DNA of 64,000 bases from Pseudomonas sp. TH41 (GTDB lineage: Bacteria > Pseudomonadota > Gammaproteobacteria > Pseudomonadales > Pseudomonadaceae): NCBI RefSeq assembly GCF_016650695.1, contig NZ_JAEKFH010000008.1, forward strand, positions 62,001 through 126,000, written 5' to 3'. Below, piece by piece: positions 41,965 through 51,359 of the stretch. The stretch's first letter is position 1. Every line of letters begins with the position of its first letter. The position numbers and the translations under genes were made by a program. A model generated the notes under the pieces. That model saw only the letters and a program-made list of their open reading frames with translations. It had not been told where the DNA came from and ran no database searches.

Positions 41965-42326
41965 AGAGTCGATCGGACAGTCGCTGCCCTCTATGAAAAT
42001 TAGGGGGGGGAGGAAAGTCCGGGCTCCATAGGGCGAAGTGCCAGGTAATGCCTGGGAGGCGTGAGCCTACGGAAAGTGCCACAGAAAATAACCGCCTAAG
42101 CGCTTCGGCGCCGGTAAGGGTGAAAAGGTGCGGTAAGAGCGCACCGCACGTCTGGCAACAGTTCGTGGCTAGGTAAACCCCACTTGGAGCAAGACCAAAT
42201 AGGGTCCCAAGGCGTGGCCCGCGCTGGGACCGGGTAGGTTGCTAAAGATGTCCAGTGATGGCCATCGTAGACGAATGACTGTTCAAGACAGAACCCGGCT
42301 TACAGATCGACTCTCCACCTTTTTTC
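41965..42326 (+). ncRNA. rnpB: RNase P RNA, bacterial class A
   Basis: The catalytic RNA that cuts the 5' leader from tRNA precursors. The P1 helix pairs AGAGTCGATC at the start with GATCGACTCT near 42305-42314. Conserved blocks seen in order: GGACAGTCGCTGCC, GAGGAAAGTCCGGGCTCC, the region ACCGCCTAAGCGCTT, AGGTAAACCCCACTTGGAGC, and GACGAATGACTGTTCAAGACAGAACCCGGCTTA. The length of about 350 nt is typical. A run of T at 42319-42326 after P1 acts as terminator. It is preceded by rsmI, from which it is independently transcribed. Confidence 0.97.
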
Positions 42327-42569
42327 TCCCCCTGTTTGAAGCATTGAGCAGGGTGTTGGTAATGGCTATTTCCCTCCTTACAAAATCATCAGCAGAAGCA
42401 CTTTCGTAATACCGAAAAAATCTTACTCTTAACAAACTACTTTAACTTCTGAACGCAGCCTTCTGTGCTGATTCAAGTTATTGGGCAGTTTAATCCGCCA
42501 GATTCTCGTTACCCCTCCCGATACGCTCCTAAATCTCAGTTCTGTAAGGGTTTTCCTTTAATCCGCGCC
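42327..42569. other. A+T-richer intergenic stretch between rnpB and the mraZ promoter
   Basis: About 240 bp with no coding potential that I can support. It is richer in A and T than the surroundings and may act as an upstream promoter region for the division cluster. No repeats or hairpins stand out. Confidence 0.5.
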
Positions 42570-42599
42570 TTGACGCTGCGGTGGCCGCATTCCTATAGT
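42570..42599 (+). promoter_or_regulatory. predicted sigma-70 promoter of the dcw cluster
   Basis: TTGACG at 42570-42575 and TATAGT at 42594-42599 with an 18-bp spacer. Each hexamer differs from consensus at one position. It lies about 70 bp before the mraZ start. Confidence 0.75.
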
Positions 42600-42605
42600 G
42601 TGCAC

Positions 42606-42632
42606 AAGTGGCGGAAAGTGGCATAAAGTGGG
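42606..42632 (+). promoter_or_regulatory. putative MraZ operator (three TGG repeats, 10-bp period)
   Basis: AAGTGG occurs at 42606, 42616 and 42626, exactly one helical turn apart and just downstream of the -10. MraZ in other bacteria binds direct TGGGN repeats with the same 10-bp period before its own gene, so this is a likely autoregulatory site. Confidence 0.65.
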
Positions 42633-42673
42633 TTTTTTAAACGCAAAACGCTAATATTTGGAGAAACGCTGTC

Positions 42674-43129
42674 GTGTTTCGCGGAGCCAACGCTATCAGT
42701 CTCGATGCAAAGGGCCGTCTCGCTATGCCGAGCCGGTACCGTGACGAGCTGGTTTCGCGTAGTTCCGGTCAGCTGATCATCACAATTGATGCCGTTGATC
42801 CATGTTTGTGTGTTTACCCGCTCGATGAGTGGGAAATTATTGAAACCAAACTGCGCGCACTGCCTTCGCTTCGCGAAGAGAACCGCCGCCTGCAACGTTT
42901 GCTGATTGGTAATGCCGTCGACCTCGAGCTCGATGGCAGTGGTCGTTTTCTGGTTCCGCCGCGTCTTCGTGAATATGCCAAGTTGGATAAGCGCGCGATG
43001 TTGGTAGGCCAACTGAACAAGTTCCAATTGTGGGACGAGGATGCCTGGGATGCGGTTTCTGCCGCTGACCTGGCTGCTATTCAACAACCGGGCGCTATGC
43101 CTGATGAACTGCGTGATTTGATCCTGTGA
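42674..43129 (+). CDS. mraZ: transcriptional regulator MraZ
   Basis: A 151-residue AbrB/SpoVT-like DNA-binding protein, first gene of the dcw cluster, that binds repeats before its own promoter. It has the duplicated MraZ fold: FRGANAISLDAKGRLAMPSRYRD at the start and VDLELDGSGRFLVPPRLREYA in the second half, each with the DxxGR motif. The start is the GTG at 42674, with GGAG ten bases upstream. Its TGA overlaps the GTG start of rsmH (GTGA), so the two are translationally coupled. Confidence 0.95.
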   Translation: MFRGANAISLDAKGRLAMPSRYRDELVSRSSGQLIITIDAVDPCLCVYPLDEWEIIETKLRALPSLREENRRLQRLLIGNAVDLELDGSGRFLVPPRLREYAKLDKRAMLVGQLNKFQLWDEDAWDAVSAADLAAIQQPGAMPDELRDLIL

Positions 43130-44073
43130 CTATTGATAGCGGCTTTAACCACATCACCGTACTGCTTGACGAAGCCGTGGAGGCTCTCGCCGTACGCCCT
43201 GATGGCTGCTATCTGGATGGCACGTTCGGACGCGGCGGACACAGCCGATTGATCCTCAGCCAGCTTGGCCCTGATGGTCGGTTGCTCGGGTTCGACAAAG
43301 ACCCTCAAGCGATTGCCACCGGGCAAGCGCTAGCGGCCGAAGACGGCCGCTTTGTCGTTGTGCAGCGCAGCTTTGCCGAACTCGGTTCGGAAGTGGCCGA
43401 GCGCGGCCTGGACGGCAAGGTCAGCGGTATTTTGCTCGACCTTGGCGTGTCGTCGCCACAGCTCGACGACCCTGAGCGCGGTTTCAGTTTCCTCAATGAT
43501 GGTCCGCTGGACATGCGCATGGACCCGTCCCGCGGGATCAGCGCCGCCGAATTCGTTAACACTGCGCCGGTGGAAGAAATCGCCCGCGTGTTCAAGCAAT
43601 ACGGCGAAGAGCGTTTTTCTGGTCGCATGGCCCGTGCCGTGGCCGAGCGTCGCGACATCAAGCCGTTCGAGCGCACTGCCGACCTCGCTGAAGTCTTGAA
43701 AGTCGCCAACCCTGCATGGGAAAAGGGCAAGAACCCGGCGACCCGTGCCTTCCAGGGCTTGCGTATTCACGTCAACAACGAACTGGGCGATCTGGAAGCC
43801 GGCCTCGAAGCCGCGCTGGAATGCCTGGAAGTGGGCGGCCGTCTGGTGGTCATCAGCTTCCACTCGCTCGAAGACCGCATCGTCAAACTGTTCATGCGCA
43901 AACTGGTTAAAGGCGAAGCCGACAATCTGCCGCGCAACCTGCCGGTCCGTCACGTCGCCTTCGAACCGATCATCAAAATCCATGGCAAAGCGCAGTCCGC
44001 CTCCGAGGCCGAACTCAAAGCCAACCCACGTTCCCGTAGCGCTGTCATGCGTGTCGCGGAGAAGCTGCGGTGA
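43126..44073 (+). CDS. rsmH: 16S rRNA (cytosine-1402 N4)-methyltransferase RsmH
   Basis: A 315-residue SAM-dependent methyltransferase that modifies C1402 of 16S rRNA, the same nucleotide targeted by RsmI about 1.2 kb upstream. Seen: ITVLLDEAVEAL, the SAM motif DGTFGRGGHSR (about 32-42), LLDLGVSSPQLDDPERGFSF and VNNELGDLE. Start is the GTG at 43126, overlapping mraZ, and its stop overlaps the start of ftsL as GTGA. Confidence 0.96.
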   Translation: MTIDSGFNHITVLLDEAVEALAVRPDGCYLDGTFGRGGHSRLILSQLGPDGRLLGFDKDPQAIATGQALAAEDGRFVVVQRSFAELGSEVAERGLDGKVSGILLDLGVSSPQLDDPERGFSFLNDGPLDMRMDPSRGISAAEFVNTAPVEEIARVFKQYGEERFSGRMARAVAERRDIKPFERTADLAEVLKVANPAWEKGKNPATRAFQGLRIHVNNELGDLEAGLEAALECLEVGGRLVVISFHSLEDRIVKLFMRKLVKGEADNLPRNLPVRHVAFEPIIKIHGKAQSASEAELKANPRSRSAVMRVAEKLR

Positions 44074-44363
44074 GCAAGCTTTTCGCCAAGCCACTTCCCG
44101 GCGGAAGCTTTTTCATGCTGCTGTTGTTTCTTGCCGTGCTCGTTTCAGCGATTGGGGTGTCCTACAGCGCCCACTGGAACCGTCAACTGTTGAACTCGCT
44201 ATACAACGAGCTGAGCGTGCGCGACAAGGCACAGGCCGAGTGGGGCCGTTTGATTCTCGAGCAAAGCACCTGGACCGCCCACAGCCGAATAGAAGTATTG
44301 GCAACCGAGCAACTGAAGATGCGCATTCCTGGCGCAGCTGAAGTGCGGATGGTGGCGCCATGA
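44070..44363 (+). CDS. ftsL: cell division protein FtsL
   Basis: A 97-residue bitopic membrane protein of the divisome that pairs with FtsB and FtsQ and activates FtsWI. A short cytoplasmic N-terminus (about 1-11) precedes one helix (about 12-30, SFFMLLLFLAVLVSAIGVS), and a periplasmic coiled-coil region (about 35-85) follows. Start is the GTG at 44070 within the rsmH stop overlap. Its TGA overlaps the ATG of ftsI as ATGA. Confidence 0.93.
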   Translation: MSKLFAKPLPGGSFFMLLLFLAVLVSAIGVSYSAHWNRQLLNSLYNELSVRDKAQAEWGRLILEQSTWTAHSRIEVLATEQLKMRIPGAAEVRMVAP

Positions 44364-46102
44364 TGAAGCTCGAAGGCGCAATGTTCCCATGGCGTTTCCG
44401 CGTGGTGTTGGGCTTGCTCGGTATCATGGTCGCGGCTATCTCCTGGCGCATCATCGATCTGCAAGTGGTCGACCGAGCCTTCCTGAAAGGCCAGGGCGAC
44501 GCACGCAGCGTTCGTCATATTCCGATTCCGGCTCACCGTGGTCTTATCACCGACCGTAACGGCGAGCCTTTGGCCGTCAGCACCCCGGTGACCACGCTAT
44601 GGGCCAACGCCAAGGAAATGCAGCTGGCCAAAGAGAAATGGCCTGCTCTGGCGGCGGCACTGGGCCAAGACCCTAAAGCCCTGGCCGAACGTCTCGAAGC
44701 TCAGGCCAACAAAGAATTTATCTATCTGGTGCGCGGGCTCACGCCTGAGCAAGGTCAGTCCGTGCTCGACCTGAAAGTCCCGGGCGTTTACGGCATCGAA
44801 GAATTCCGGCGTTTCTACCCGGCCGGTGAAGTGACGGCGCACATGGTTGGTTTTACCGACATCGACGACCATGGTCGTGAAGGTGTCGAACTGGCCTATG
44901 ATGAATGGCTGGCCGGGGTCGCCGGCAAGCGACAGGTCATCAAGGACCGGCGCGGTCGACTTATCAAAGATGTCCAGGTCACCAAAAACGCCAAGGCCGG
45001 AAAGCCCTTGGCGTTGTCCATTGACCTGCGCCTGCAATACCTGGCCAACCGCGAGCTGCGCAACGCGATCATCGAGAATGGCGCCAAGGCCGGCAGCCTG
45101 GTGATCATGGACGTGAAGACCGGCGAGATCCTCGCCATGGTCAACCAGCCGACCTATAACCCGAACAACCGTCGCAACCTGCAACCGGCGATGATGCGCA
45201 ACCGCGCGATGATCGACGTGTTCGAGCCGGGCTCGACCATGAAGGCGATCTCCATGAGCGCCGCGATTGAAACCGGGCGCTGGAAACCAAGCGACACCGT
45301 CGAGGTGTACCCGGGCAGCTTGCAGATTGGTAAGTACACCATCAAGGACGTATCGAAGACCGAAGGTCCGGTGCTCGACCTGACCGGCATTCTGATCAAC
45401 TCCAGTAACGTCGGCATGAGTAAGGTCGCGTTCGATATCGGCGGCGAGACGATTTTCCGCCTGGCGCAGAAAGTCGGTCTCGGCCAGGACACCGGCCTCG
45501 GCTTCCCGGGCGAGCGCGTCGGAAACCTGCCGAACTACCGCGAATGGCGCAAGGCTGAAACCGCCACGCTGTCCTACGGCTACGGTATTTCCGTGACTGC
45601 GATCCAGTTGGTGCACGCCTTCTCGGCGCTGGCCAACAATGGTCGCATCGCGCCGCTGACCCTGATCAAAACCGACAAGGCGCCGCAGACCACGCAAGTG
45701 CTGCCAGAAGCCGTCGCGAAAACCATGCAAGGGATGCTGACCCAAGTGATCGAAGCGCCGCGTGGTGTGTTCCGCGCGCAGGTGCCGGCGTATCACGTGG
45801 CCGGCAAGTCGGGTACTGCACGTAAAACGTCGGTGGGCACCAAGGGCTACGCCGAGAATTCTTACCGCTCGCTGTTCGCCGGCTTCGGGCCTATGAGCGA
45901 TCCGCGTTACGCGATCGTGGTGGTGATCGACGAACCGACCAAGGCCGGTTACTTCGGTGGTCTGGTATCAGCGCCGGTGTTCAGCAAAGTGATGTCCGGG
46001 ACCTTGCGCCTGATGAACATCACCCCGGACAACCTGCCGCCCACTCAAACAGCTAACGCAACACCGGTCGTTCCGCTGAAAGCCAATGGAGGGCGCGGCT
46101 GA
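44360..46102 (+). CDS. ftsI: peptidoglycan D,D-transpeptidase FtsI (PBP3)
   Basis: A 580-residue class B penicillin-binding protein that cross-links septal peptidoglycan. One N-terminal helix (about 14-33) is followed by a pedestal domain and then the transpeptidase domain. Active-site motifs: SxxK with Ser292 (GSTMK), SxN at 348-350 (SSN) and KSGT at 483-486. Length agrees with Pseudomonas PBP3, the main target of aztreonam and ceftazidime in the genus. Its stop overlaps the ATG of murE by one base. Confidence 0.97.
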   Translation: MMKLEGAMFPWRFRVVLGLLGIMVAAISWRIIDLQVVDRAFLKGQGDARSVRHIPIPAHRGLITDRNGEPLAVSTPVTTLWANAKEMQLAKEKWPALAAALGQDPKALAERLEAQANKEFIYLVRGLTPEQGQSVLDLKVPGVYGIEEFRRFYPAGEVTAHMVGFTDIDDHGREGVELAYDEWLAGVAGKRQVIKDRRGRLIKDVQVTKNAKAGKPLALSIDLRLQYLANRELRNAIIENGAKAGSLVIMDVKTGEILAMVNQPTYNPNNRRNLQPAMMRNRAMIDVFEPGSTMKAISMSAAIETGRWKPSDTVEVYPGSLQIGKYTIKDVSKTEGPVLDLTGILINSSNVGMSKVAFDIGGETIFRLAQKVGLGQDTGLGFPGERVGNLPNYREWRKAETATLSYGYGISVTAIQLVHAFSALANNGRIAPLTLIKTDKAPQTTQVLPEAVAKTMQGMLTQVIEAPRGVFRAQVPAYHVAGKSGTARKTSVGTKGYAENSYRSLFAGFGPMSDPRYAIVVVIDEPTKAGYFGGLVSAPVFSKVMSGTLRLMNITPDNLPPTQTANATPVVPLKANGGRG

Positions 46103-47565
46103 TGTCTCTGAGTCTGAATAAAATTTTCGCCCATGCCGGCCGTGATCTGTTGATTCGCGAACTGGCGCTCGACAGTCGCAACGTGCGGGCTGGTGATCTG
46201 TTTCTCGCCGTCCCTGGCGGCAAGTTCGACGGTCGCGCGCACATCGCCGACGCCTTGCAACGCGGCGCTGCTGCCGTGGCGTATGAAGTCGAGGGCGCCA
46301 CCGTGCTGCCCATTACCGATGTGCCGTTGATTCCGGTCAAAGGCCTGGCGGCGCAGTTGTCGGACATCGCCGGGCGTTTTTACGGTGATCCGAGCCGTCA
46401 CTTGAACCTGGTCGGCGTGACCGGCACCAACGGCAAAACCAGCGTGACCCAATTGGTTGCCCAGGCGCTTGACCTGCTCGGCCAACATTGTGGCATCGTC
46501 GGTACGCTGGGCACCGGTTTCTACGGCGCGCTGGAAAGTGGCTTGCACACCACGCCGAATGCGATTGCCGTGCAAGCGACCCTTGCCGACCTGAAAAAAG
46601 CCGGCGCCAAAGCCGTGGCCATGGAAGTCTCTTCCCATGGCCTGGATCAGGGCCGCGTGACCGCGCTGGCGTTCAATGTCGCGGTGATGACCAACCTGTC
46701 CCGCGATCATCTGGATTACCACGGCACCATGCAGGCCTACGGTGAAGCCAAGGCCAAGCTGTTTGACTGGAGCGAATTGAAGTGCCGGGTGGTTAACCTC
46801 GACGACGATTTTGGCCGGCAGCTGGCCGCCGAAAAACGCGAATCGCGGCTGATCACCTACAGCCTGCTCGACAGCAACGCCTACCTTTATTGCCGCGAAG
46901 CGCAGTTCGACGACGAGGGTGTGCGCGCCACGTTGGTCACGCCGCAAGGCGAGCACCATTTGCGCAGCACCTTGCTCGGTCGCTTCAACTTGAGCAACGT
47001 GCTGGCAGCTGTCGGCGCTTTGCTCGGTCTGGACTACGCGTTGGACGAAATCCTCAAGGTCCTGCCGAAACTCGAAGGCCCGGCCGGCCGGATGCAGCGT
47101 CTCGGCGGCGGTTCTCAGCCGTTGGTGGTGGTCGATTACGCCCACACCCCGGATGCGCTGGAGAAAGTGTTGACGGCCCTGCGTCCTCACGCCAAAGGTC
47201 GTTTGCTGTGCCTGTTCGGTTGCGGCGGCGATCGCGATCGCGGCAAGCGTCCGCTGATGGCTGAAGTGGTCGAGCGTCTGGCCGATGGCGTGCTGGTCAC
47301 CGACGACAACCCGCGCACTGAAGACCCGGCAGTGATTTTTGATGACATCCGTGCCGGTTTCACGGCGATGGATAAAGTGACCTTCGTCGCTGGCCGCGGC
47401 CAGGCGATAGCGCAATTGATCGCCAGCGCTTCGGCGGATGACGTGATTGTCCTGGCTGGCAAAGGTCACGAGGACTATCAGGAAATCAACGGCGAACGTC
47501 ACGCTTTCTCCGATTTGGTCGAAGCCGATCACGCCTTGACTGCGTGGGAGGTGGCCCATGCTTAA
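46102..47565 (+). CDS. murE: UDP-MurNAc-L-Ala-D-Glu--meso-diaminopimelate ligase MurE
   Basis: A 487-residue cytosolic ATP-dependent ligase that adds the third residue of the peptidoglycan stem peptide. The ATP-binding P-loop is GTNGKT at 108-113. DNPR at 402-405 is the motif that selects meso-diaminopimelate over lysine, as expected for a Gram-negative. MEVSSHGLDQGRV and YAHTPDALEKVL are further family blocks. It overlaps murF by 8 bp. Confidence 0.97.
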   Translation: MSLSLNKIFAHAGRDLLIRELALDSRNVRAGDLFLAVPGGKFDGRAHIADALQRGAAAVAYEVEGATVLPITDVPLIPVKGLAAQLSDIAGRFYGDPSRHLNLVGVTGTNGKTSVTQLVAQALDLLGQHCGIVGTLGTGFYGALESGLHTTPNAIAVQATLADLKKAGAKAVAMEVSSHGLDQGRVTALAFNVAVMTNLSRDHLDYHGTMQAYGEAKAKLFDWSELKCRVVNLDDDFGRQLAAEKRESRLITYSLLDSNAYLYCREAQFDDEGVRATLVTPQGEHHLRSTLLGRFNLSNVLAAVGALLGLDYALDEILKVLPKLEGPAGRMQRLGGGSQPLVVVDYAHTPDALEKVLTALRPHAKGRLLCLFGCGGDRDRGKRPLMAEVVERLADGVLVTDDNPRTEDPAVIFDDIRAGFTAMDKVTFVAGRGQAIAQLIASASADDVIVLAGKGHEDYQEINGERHAFSDLVEADHALTAWEVAHA

Positions 47566-48925
47566 AGTCTTGAAACTGAGCGAGCTGACTGGCGCGCTGA
47601 ATGCCCGTCTACTGACTGCCGATGCCAGCTTCGACGGTGTCAGCATCGACAGTCGCGCGATCAAACCAGGCCAGCTGTTTATTGCCCTGACCGGCCCGCG
47701 CTTCGATGGTCATGACTATCTCAATGACGTTGCCGCAAAAGGCGCCGTAGCCGCATTGGTCGAGCGCGAAGTCGCCGATAGCACGCTGCCGCAATTGCTG
47801 GTGAAAGATACCCGTCAGGCGCTCGGTCAGCTGGGCGCGCTGAACCGTGCGGCTTACACCCATCCGGTGGCGGCCATTACCGGTTCCAGCGGCAAGACCA
47901 CGGTCAAGGAAATGCTCGCAAGCATCCTGCGCACCCGTGGTCCGGTGTTGGCGACCCGTGGCAACCTGAACAACGACCTTGGCGTTCCGCTGACCCTGCT
48001 CGAACTGGCGCCGGAACACACCGCGGCAGTCATCGAGCTCGGCGCATCGCGACTCGGCGAAATTGCCTACACCGTCGGCATGACCAAGCCGCACGTGGCC
48101 ATCCTCAACAACGCTGGGACCGCCCATGTCGGCGAGTTTGGCGGGCCGGAAAAAATCGTTGAAGCCAAAGGCGAGATTATTGAAGGGCTGGGTGCCGATG
48201 GCGTCGCCGTTCTCAACCTTGACGACAAGGCATTCGAGATCTGGAAGACCCGCGCCGCCGGTCGCAAAATCCTGACCTTCGCCCTGAGCAACGTCCGCGC
48301 CGATTTCTATGCCAGCGATCTGGATCGCGACGCTCGCGGTTGCCCGGCCTTCAACCTGCACAGTCCTGACGGTGTGGAGCGCGTTCAACTGAACCTGCTC
48401 GGCACCCATAACGTTGCCAACGCCATGGCCGCCGCCGCTGCCGCTCATGCCTTGGGCGTGTCGCTGTTCGGCATCGCCACCGGCCTCGGCGCGGTACAAC
48501 CTGTGAAGGGCCGTACTGTCGCGCAACTGGCCACCAATGGCATGCGCGTGATTGATGACACCTACAACGCGAACCCCACCTCAATGTGCGCCGCCGTTGA
48601 TATACTCGCCGGCTTTTCCGGCCGTACCGTTCTGGTGCTCGGGGATATCGGCGAGTTGGGCGAGTGGGCGGAGCAGGGGCACCGCGACGTGGGCGAATAC
48701 GCCCGTGGCAAGGTTTCCGCGCTTTACGCGGTCGGGCCAATGATGGCTCACGCCGTCAACGCTTTCGGCGAGCAGGCTTATCACTTCACCACTCAGGCTG
48801 AACTGATCAAGGCCCTCGGCGCCGAGCAAGACACAAACACCACCATTTTGATCAAGGGCTCGCGCAGCGCCGCGATGGAAAACATCGTCGCCGCTTTGTG
48901 CGGGACCAGCCTGGAGAAACATTAA
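47558..48925 (+). CDS. murF: UDP-MurNAc-tripeptide--D-Ala-D-Ala ligase MurF
   Basis: A 455-residue ATP-dependent ligase that attaches D-Ala-D-Ala and finishes the UDP-MurNAc-pentapeptide. The P-loop is GSSGKTT at 109-115. The central ELGASRLGEIAYTVGMTKP and the C-terminal VIDDTYNANPTSM and LGDIGELGEWAEQGH are family blocks. The start lies inside murE (8-bp overlap, GGAGGTGG before the ATG), and its TAA overlaps the ATG of mraY by one base (TAATG). Confidence 0.97.
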   Translation: MLKVLKLSELTGALNARLLTADASFDGVSIDSRAIKPGQLFIALTGPRFDGHDYLNDVAAKGAVAALVEREVADSTLPQLLVKDTRQALGQLGALNRAAYTHPVAAITGSSGKTTVKEMLASILRTRGPVLATRGNLNNDLGVPLTLLELAPEHTAAVIELGASRLGEIAYTVGMTKPHVAILNNAGTAHVGEFGGPEKIVEAKGEIIEGLGADGVAVLNLDDKAFEIWKTRAAGRKILTFALSNVRADFYASDLDRDARGCPAFNLHSPDGVERVQLNLLGTHNVANAMAAAAAAHALGVSLFGIATGLGAVQPVKGRTVAQLATNGMRVIDDTYNANPTSMCAAVDILAGFSGRTVLVLGDIGELGEWAEQGHRDVGEYARGKVSALYAVGPMMAHAVNAFGEQAYHFTTQAELIKALGAEQDTNTTILIKGSRSAAMENIVAALCGTSLEKH

Positions 48926-50007
48926 TGCTGCTGCTGCTAGCGGAGTATCTGCAACAGTTCTACAAAGGCTTCGCGGTCTTTCAGTACCTGACCCTGCGCG
49001 GGATTCTCGGTGTGCTGACCGCGCTGGTTTTGTCGCTGTGCTATGGCCCGTGGATGATCCGTACTTTGCAGAACCGTCAGATCGGTCAATCCGTTCGCAA
49101 CGACGGTCCACAATCGCACCTCTCCAAGTCAGGCACCCCGACCATGGGCGGCGCGCTGATTCTGTCGTCCATCGGTGTCAGCACCTTGCTCTGGGCTGAC
49201 CTGGCGAATCGTTACGTGTGGGTCGTGTTGTTGGTGACCCTGCTGTTCGGCGCCATCGGCTGGGTCGACGACTACCGCAAAGTAATCGAGAAGAACTCCC
49301 GTGGCTTGCCGAGCCGCTGGAAGTACTTCTGGCAGTCGGTGTTTGGCCTGGGCGCGGCGATCTTCCTTTATATGACCGCAGCGACACCGGTGGAAACCAC
49401 CCTGATCCTGCCGATGCTCAAGGACTACAGCATTCCGCTGGGCGCCGGCTTCATCGTCCTGACCTATTTCGTGATTGTCGGCTCCAGCAACGCGGTCAAC
49501 CTGACCGACGGCCTCGATGGCCTGGCGATCATGCCGACCGTGATGGTGGGCGGCGGGCTGGGCATTTTCTGCTACCTGTCGGGTAACGTGAAATTTGCTG
49601 AATACCTGCTGATTCCTTATGTGCCGGGCGCGGGCGAGCTGATCGTGTTCTGCGGCGCGTTGATCGGTGCCGGCCTCGGATTCCTCTGGTTCAATACCTA
49701 TCCGGCACAGGTTTTCATGGGCGACGTCGGGGCATTGGCGTTGGGCGCAGCCTTGGGCACCATCGCAGTGATCGTCCGTCAGGAAATCGTCCTGTTCATC
49801 ATGGGCGGTGTGTTCGTGATGGAAACCCTCTCCGTCGTCATTCAGGTCGCTTCTTTTAAACTGACCGGTCGCCGCGTATTCCGCATGGCGCCGATTCACC
49901 ACCACTTTGAACTCAAGGGCTGGCCCGAGCCGCGCGTGATCGTCCGTTTCTGGATCATCACCGTGATTCTCGTGCTGATCGGTCTTGCCACCCTGAAGCT
50001 GAGGTAG
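48925..50007 (+). CDS. mraY: phospho-MurNAc-pentapeptide transferase MraY
   Basis: A 360-residue integral membrane enzyme with ten predicted helices that joins phospho-MurNAc-pentapeptide to undecaprenyl phosphate, giving lipid I. Conserved blocks: SKSGTPTMGGALI, the Mg2+ site GWVDDYRK (about 111-118), SSNAVNLTDGLDGLA and MAPIHHHFELKGW with the HHH cluster. I chose the ATG at 48925 that overlaps the murF stop; the frame is open a little further upstream inside murF. Confidence 0.97.
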   Translation: MLLLLAEYLQQFYKGFAVFQYLTLRGILGVLTALVLSLCYGPWMIRTLQNRQIGQSVRNDGPQSHLSKSGTPTMGGALILSSIGVSTLLWADLANRYVWVVLLVTLLFGAIGWVDDYRKVIEKNSRGLPSRWKYFWQSVFGLGAAIFLYMTAATPVETTLILPMLKDYSIPLGAGFIVLTYFVIVGSSNAVNLTDGLDGLAIMPTVMVGGGLGIFCYLSGNVKFAEYLLIPYVPGAGELIVFCGALIGAGLGFLWFNTYPAQVFMGDVGALALGAALGTIAVIVRQEIVLFIMGGVFVMETLSVVIQVASFKLTGRRVFRMAPIHHHFELKGWPEPRVIVRFWIITVILVLIGLATLKLR

Positions 50008-50012
50008 AACGA

Positions 50013-51359
50013 GTGTCTCTGATCGCTTCTGACCACTTCCGCATCGTTGTCGGCCTCGGCAAGAGCGGCATGTCCCTGGTTCGCTTCCTGGCGAATCGGG
50101 GCACGTCGTTTGCTGTCGCCGATACGCGGGAAAATCCACCGGAACTGGCCACGCTCAAGCGTGACTATCCGCACGTGGAGGTGCGTTGTGGCGAGCTGGA
50201 CGTTGAGTTCTTGTGCCGCGCCGATGAACTCTACGTCAGCCCTGGTCTGGCGCTGGCAACCCCGGCCCTGCAGGCTGCCGCCGCCCGTGGCGTGAAATTG
50301 TCCGGCGACATCGAACTGTTCGCGCGTAACGCGAAAGCGCCGATTGTCGCCATCAGCGGTTCCAACGCGAAAAGCACCGTCACCACCCTGGTCGGCGAGA
50401 TGGCGGCCGCGGCCGGCAAGCGTGTCGCCGTCGGCGGCAACCTCGGCACGCCAGCGCTGGACCTGCTCAGCGATGACGTCGAGCTGTACGTGATGGAGCT
50501 GTCGAGCTTCCAGCTGGAAACCACCGACCACCTCGGCGCTGAAGTGGCGACGGTGCTCAACGTCAGCGAAGACCACATGGACCGCTATAGCGGCCTGCCG
50601 GCCTATCATCTGGCCAAGCACCGGATCTTCCGTGGCGCCAGGCAGTTTGTGGTCAACCGCCAGGATGCCCTGAGCCGTCCGTTAATAGGTGAAGGTCAGC
50701 CATGCTGGACCTTCGGTTTGAGCAAACCCGATTTCAAGGCGTTCGGTATCCGCGAAGAAGATGGCGAGAAATACCTGGCCTTCGAGTTCCAGAACCTGAT
50801 GCCGGTGCGCGAGTTGAAAGTTCGCGGCGCCCACAACCAGTCCAACGCACTGGCGGCATTGGCCTTGGGCCATGCGGTTGGCCTGCCATTCGACGCCATG
50901 CTCTCGAGCCTGCGTACGTTTGCCGGGCTTGAGCATCGCTGCCAGTGGGTTCGCGATCTGAATGGCGTGAGCTACTACAACGATTCCAAAGCCACCAACG
51001 TAGGCGCCGCACTGGCGGCTATCGAAGGGTTGGGCGCGGACATCGAGGGCAAACTCGTGCTGATCGCCGGTGGCGACGGCAAGGGGGCCGAGTTCAAGGA
51101 CCTGCGTGATCCGGTGGCGGCCAACTGCCGCGCCGTGGTGTTGATGGGTCGTGACTCCGACTTGATCGGCCAGGCCATCGGCGATGCCGTACCGTTGGTT
51201 CGCGTCAGCTCGCTGGATGAAGCCGTCGCGCAATGCCGCGTCCTCGCCGAACCGGGCGATGCGGTGCTGCTGTCGCCGGCCTGCGCCAGTTTCGACATGT
51301 TCAAGAATTACGAAGACCGTGGTCACCAGTTCGTCCGCGCTGTGGAGGATCTGGCATGA
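50013..51359 (+). CDS. murD: UDP-MurNAc-L-Ala--D-glutamate ligase MurD
   Basis: A 448-residue ATP-dependent ligase that adds D-glutamate to UDP-MurNAc-L-alanine. The N-terminal Rossmann motif is VVGLGKSGMS (12-21). The P-loop reads GSNAKST at 116-122, with Ala where most Mur ligases have Gly. The C-terminal half has YYNDSKATNVGAALAAIEGL and LLSPACASFDMFKNYEDRG. The start is the GTG at 50013 preceded by GAGG, 5 bp after the mraY stop. Its stop overlaps the start of ftsW (ATGA). Confidence 0.96.
   Translation: MSLIASDHFRIVVGLGKSGMSLVRFLANRGTSFAVADTRENPPELATLKRDYPHVEVRCGELDVEFLCRADELYVSPGLALATPALQAAAARGVKLSGDIELFARNAKAPIVAISGSNAKSTVTTLVGEMAAAAGKRVAVGGNLGTPALDLLSDDVELYVMELSSFQLETTDHLGAEVATVLNVSEDHMDRYSGLPAYHLAKHRIFRGARQFVVNRQDALSRPLIGEGQPCWTFGLSKPDFKAFGIREEDGEKYLAFEFQNLMPVRELKVRGAHNQSNALAALALGHAVGLPFDAMLSSLRTFAGLEHRCQWVRDLNGVSYYNDSKATNVGAALAAIEGLGADIEGKLVLIAGGDGKGAEFKDLRDPVAANCRAVVLMGRDSDLIGQAIGDAVPLVRVSSLDEAVAQCRVLAEPGDAVLLSPACASFDMFKNYEDRGHQFVRAVEDLA

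Noticed and set aside
41828..42082. minus-strand frame across the rsmI end and rnpB
   Set aside because: It overlaps the structured 5' part of RNase P RNA and the rsmI coding end; no protein features.
46045..47664. 539-codon minus-strand open frame
   Set aside because: Antisense to murE, which has clear ATP and meso-diaminopimelate motifs.
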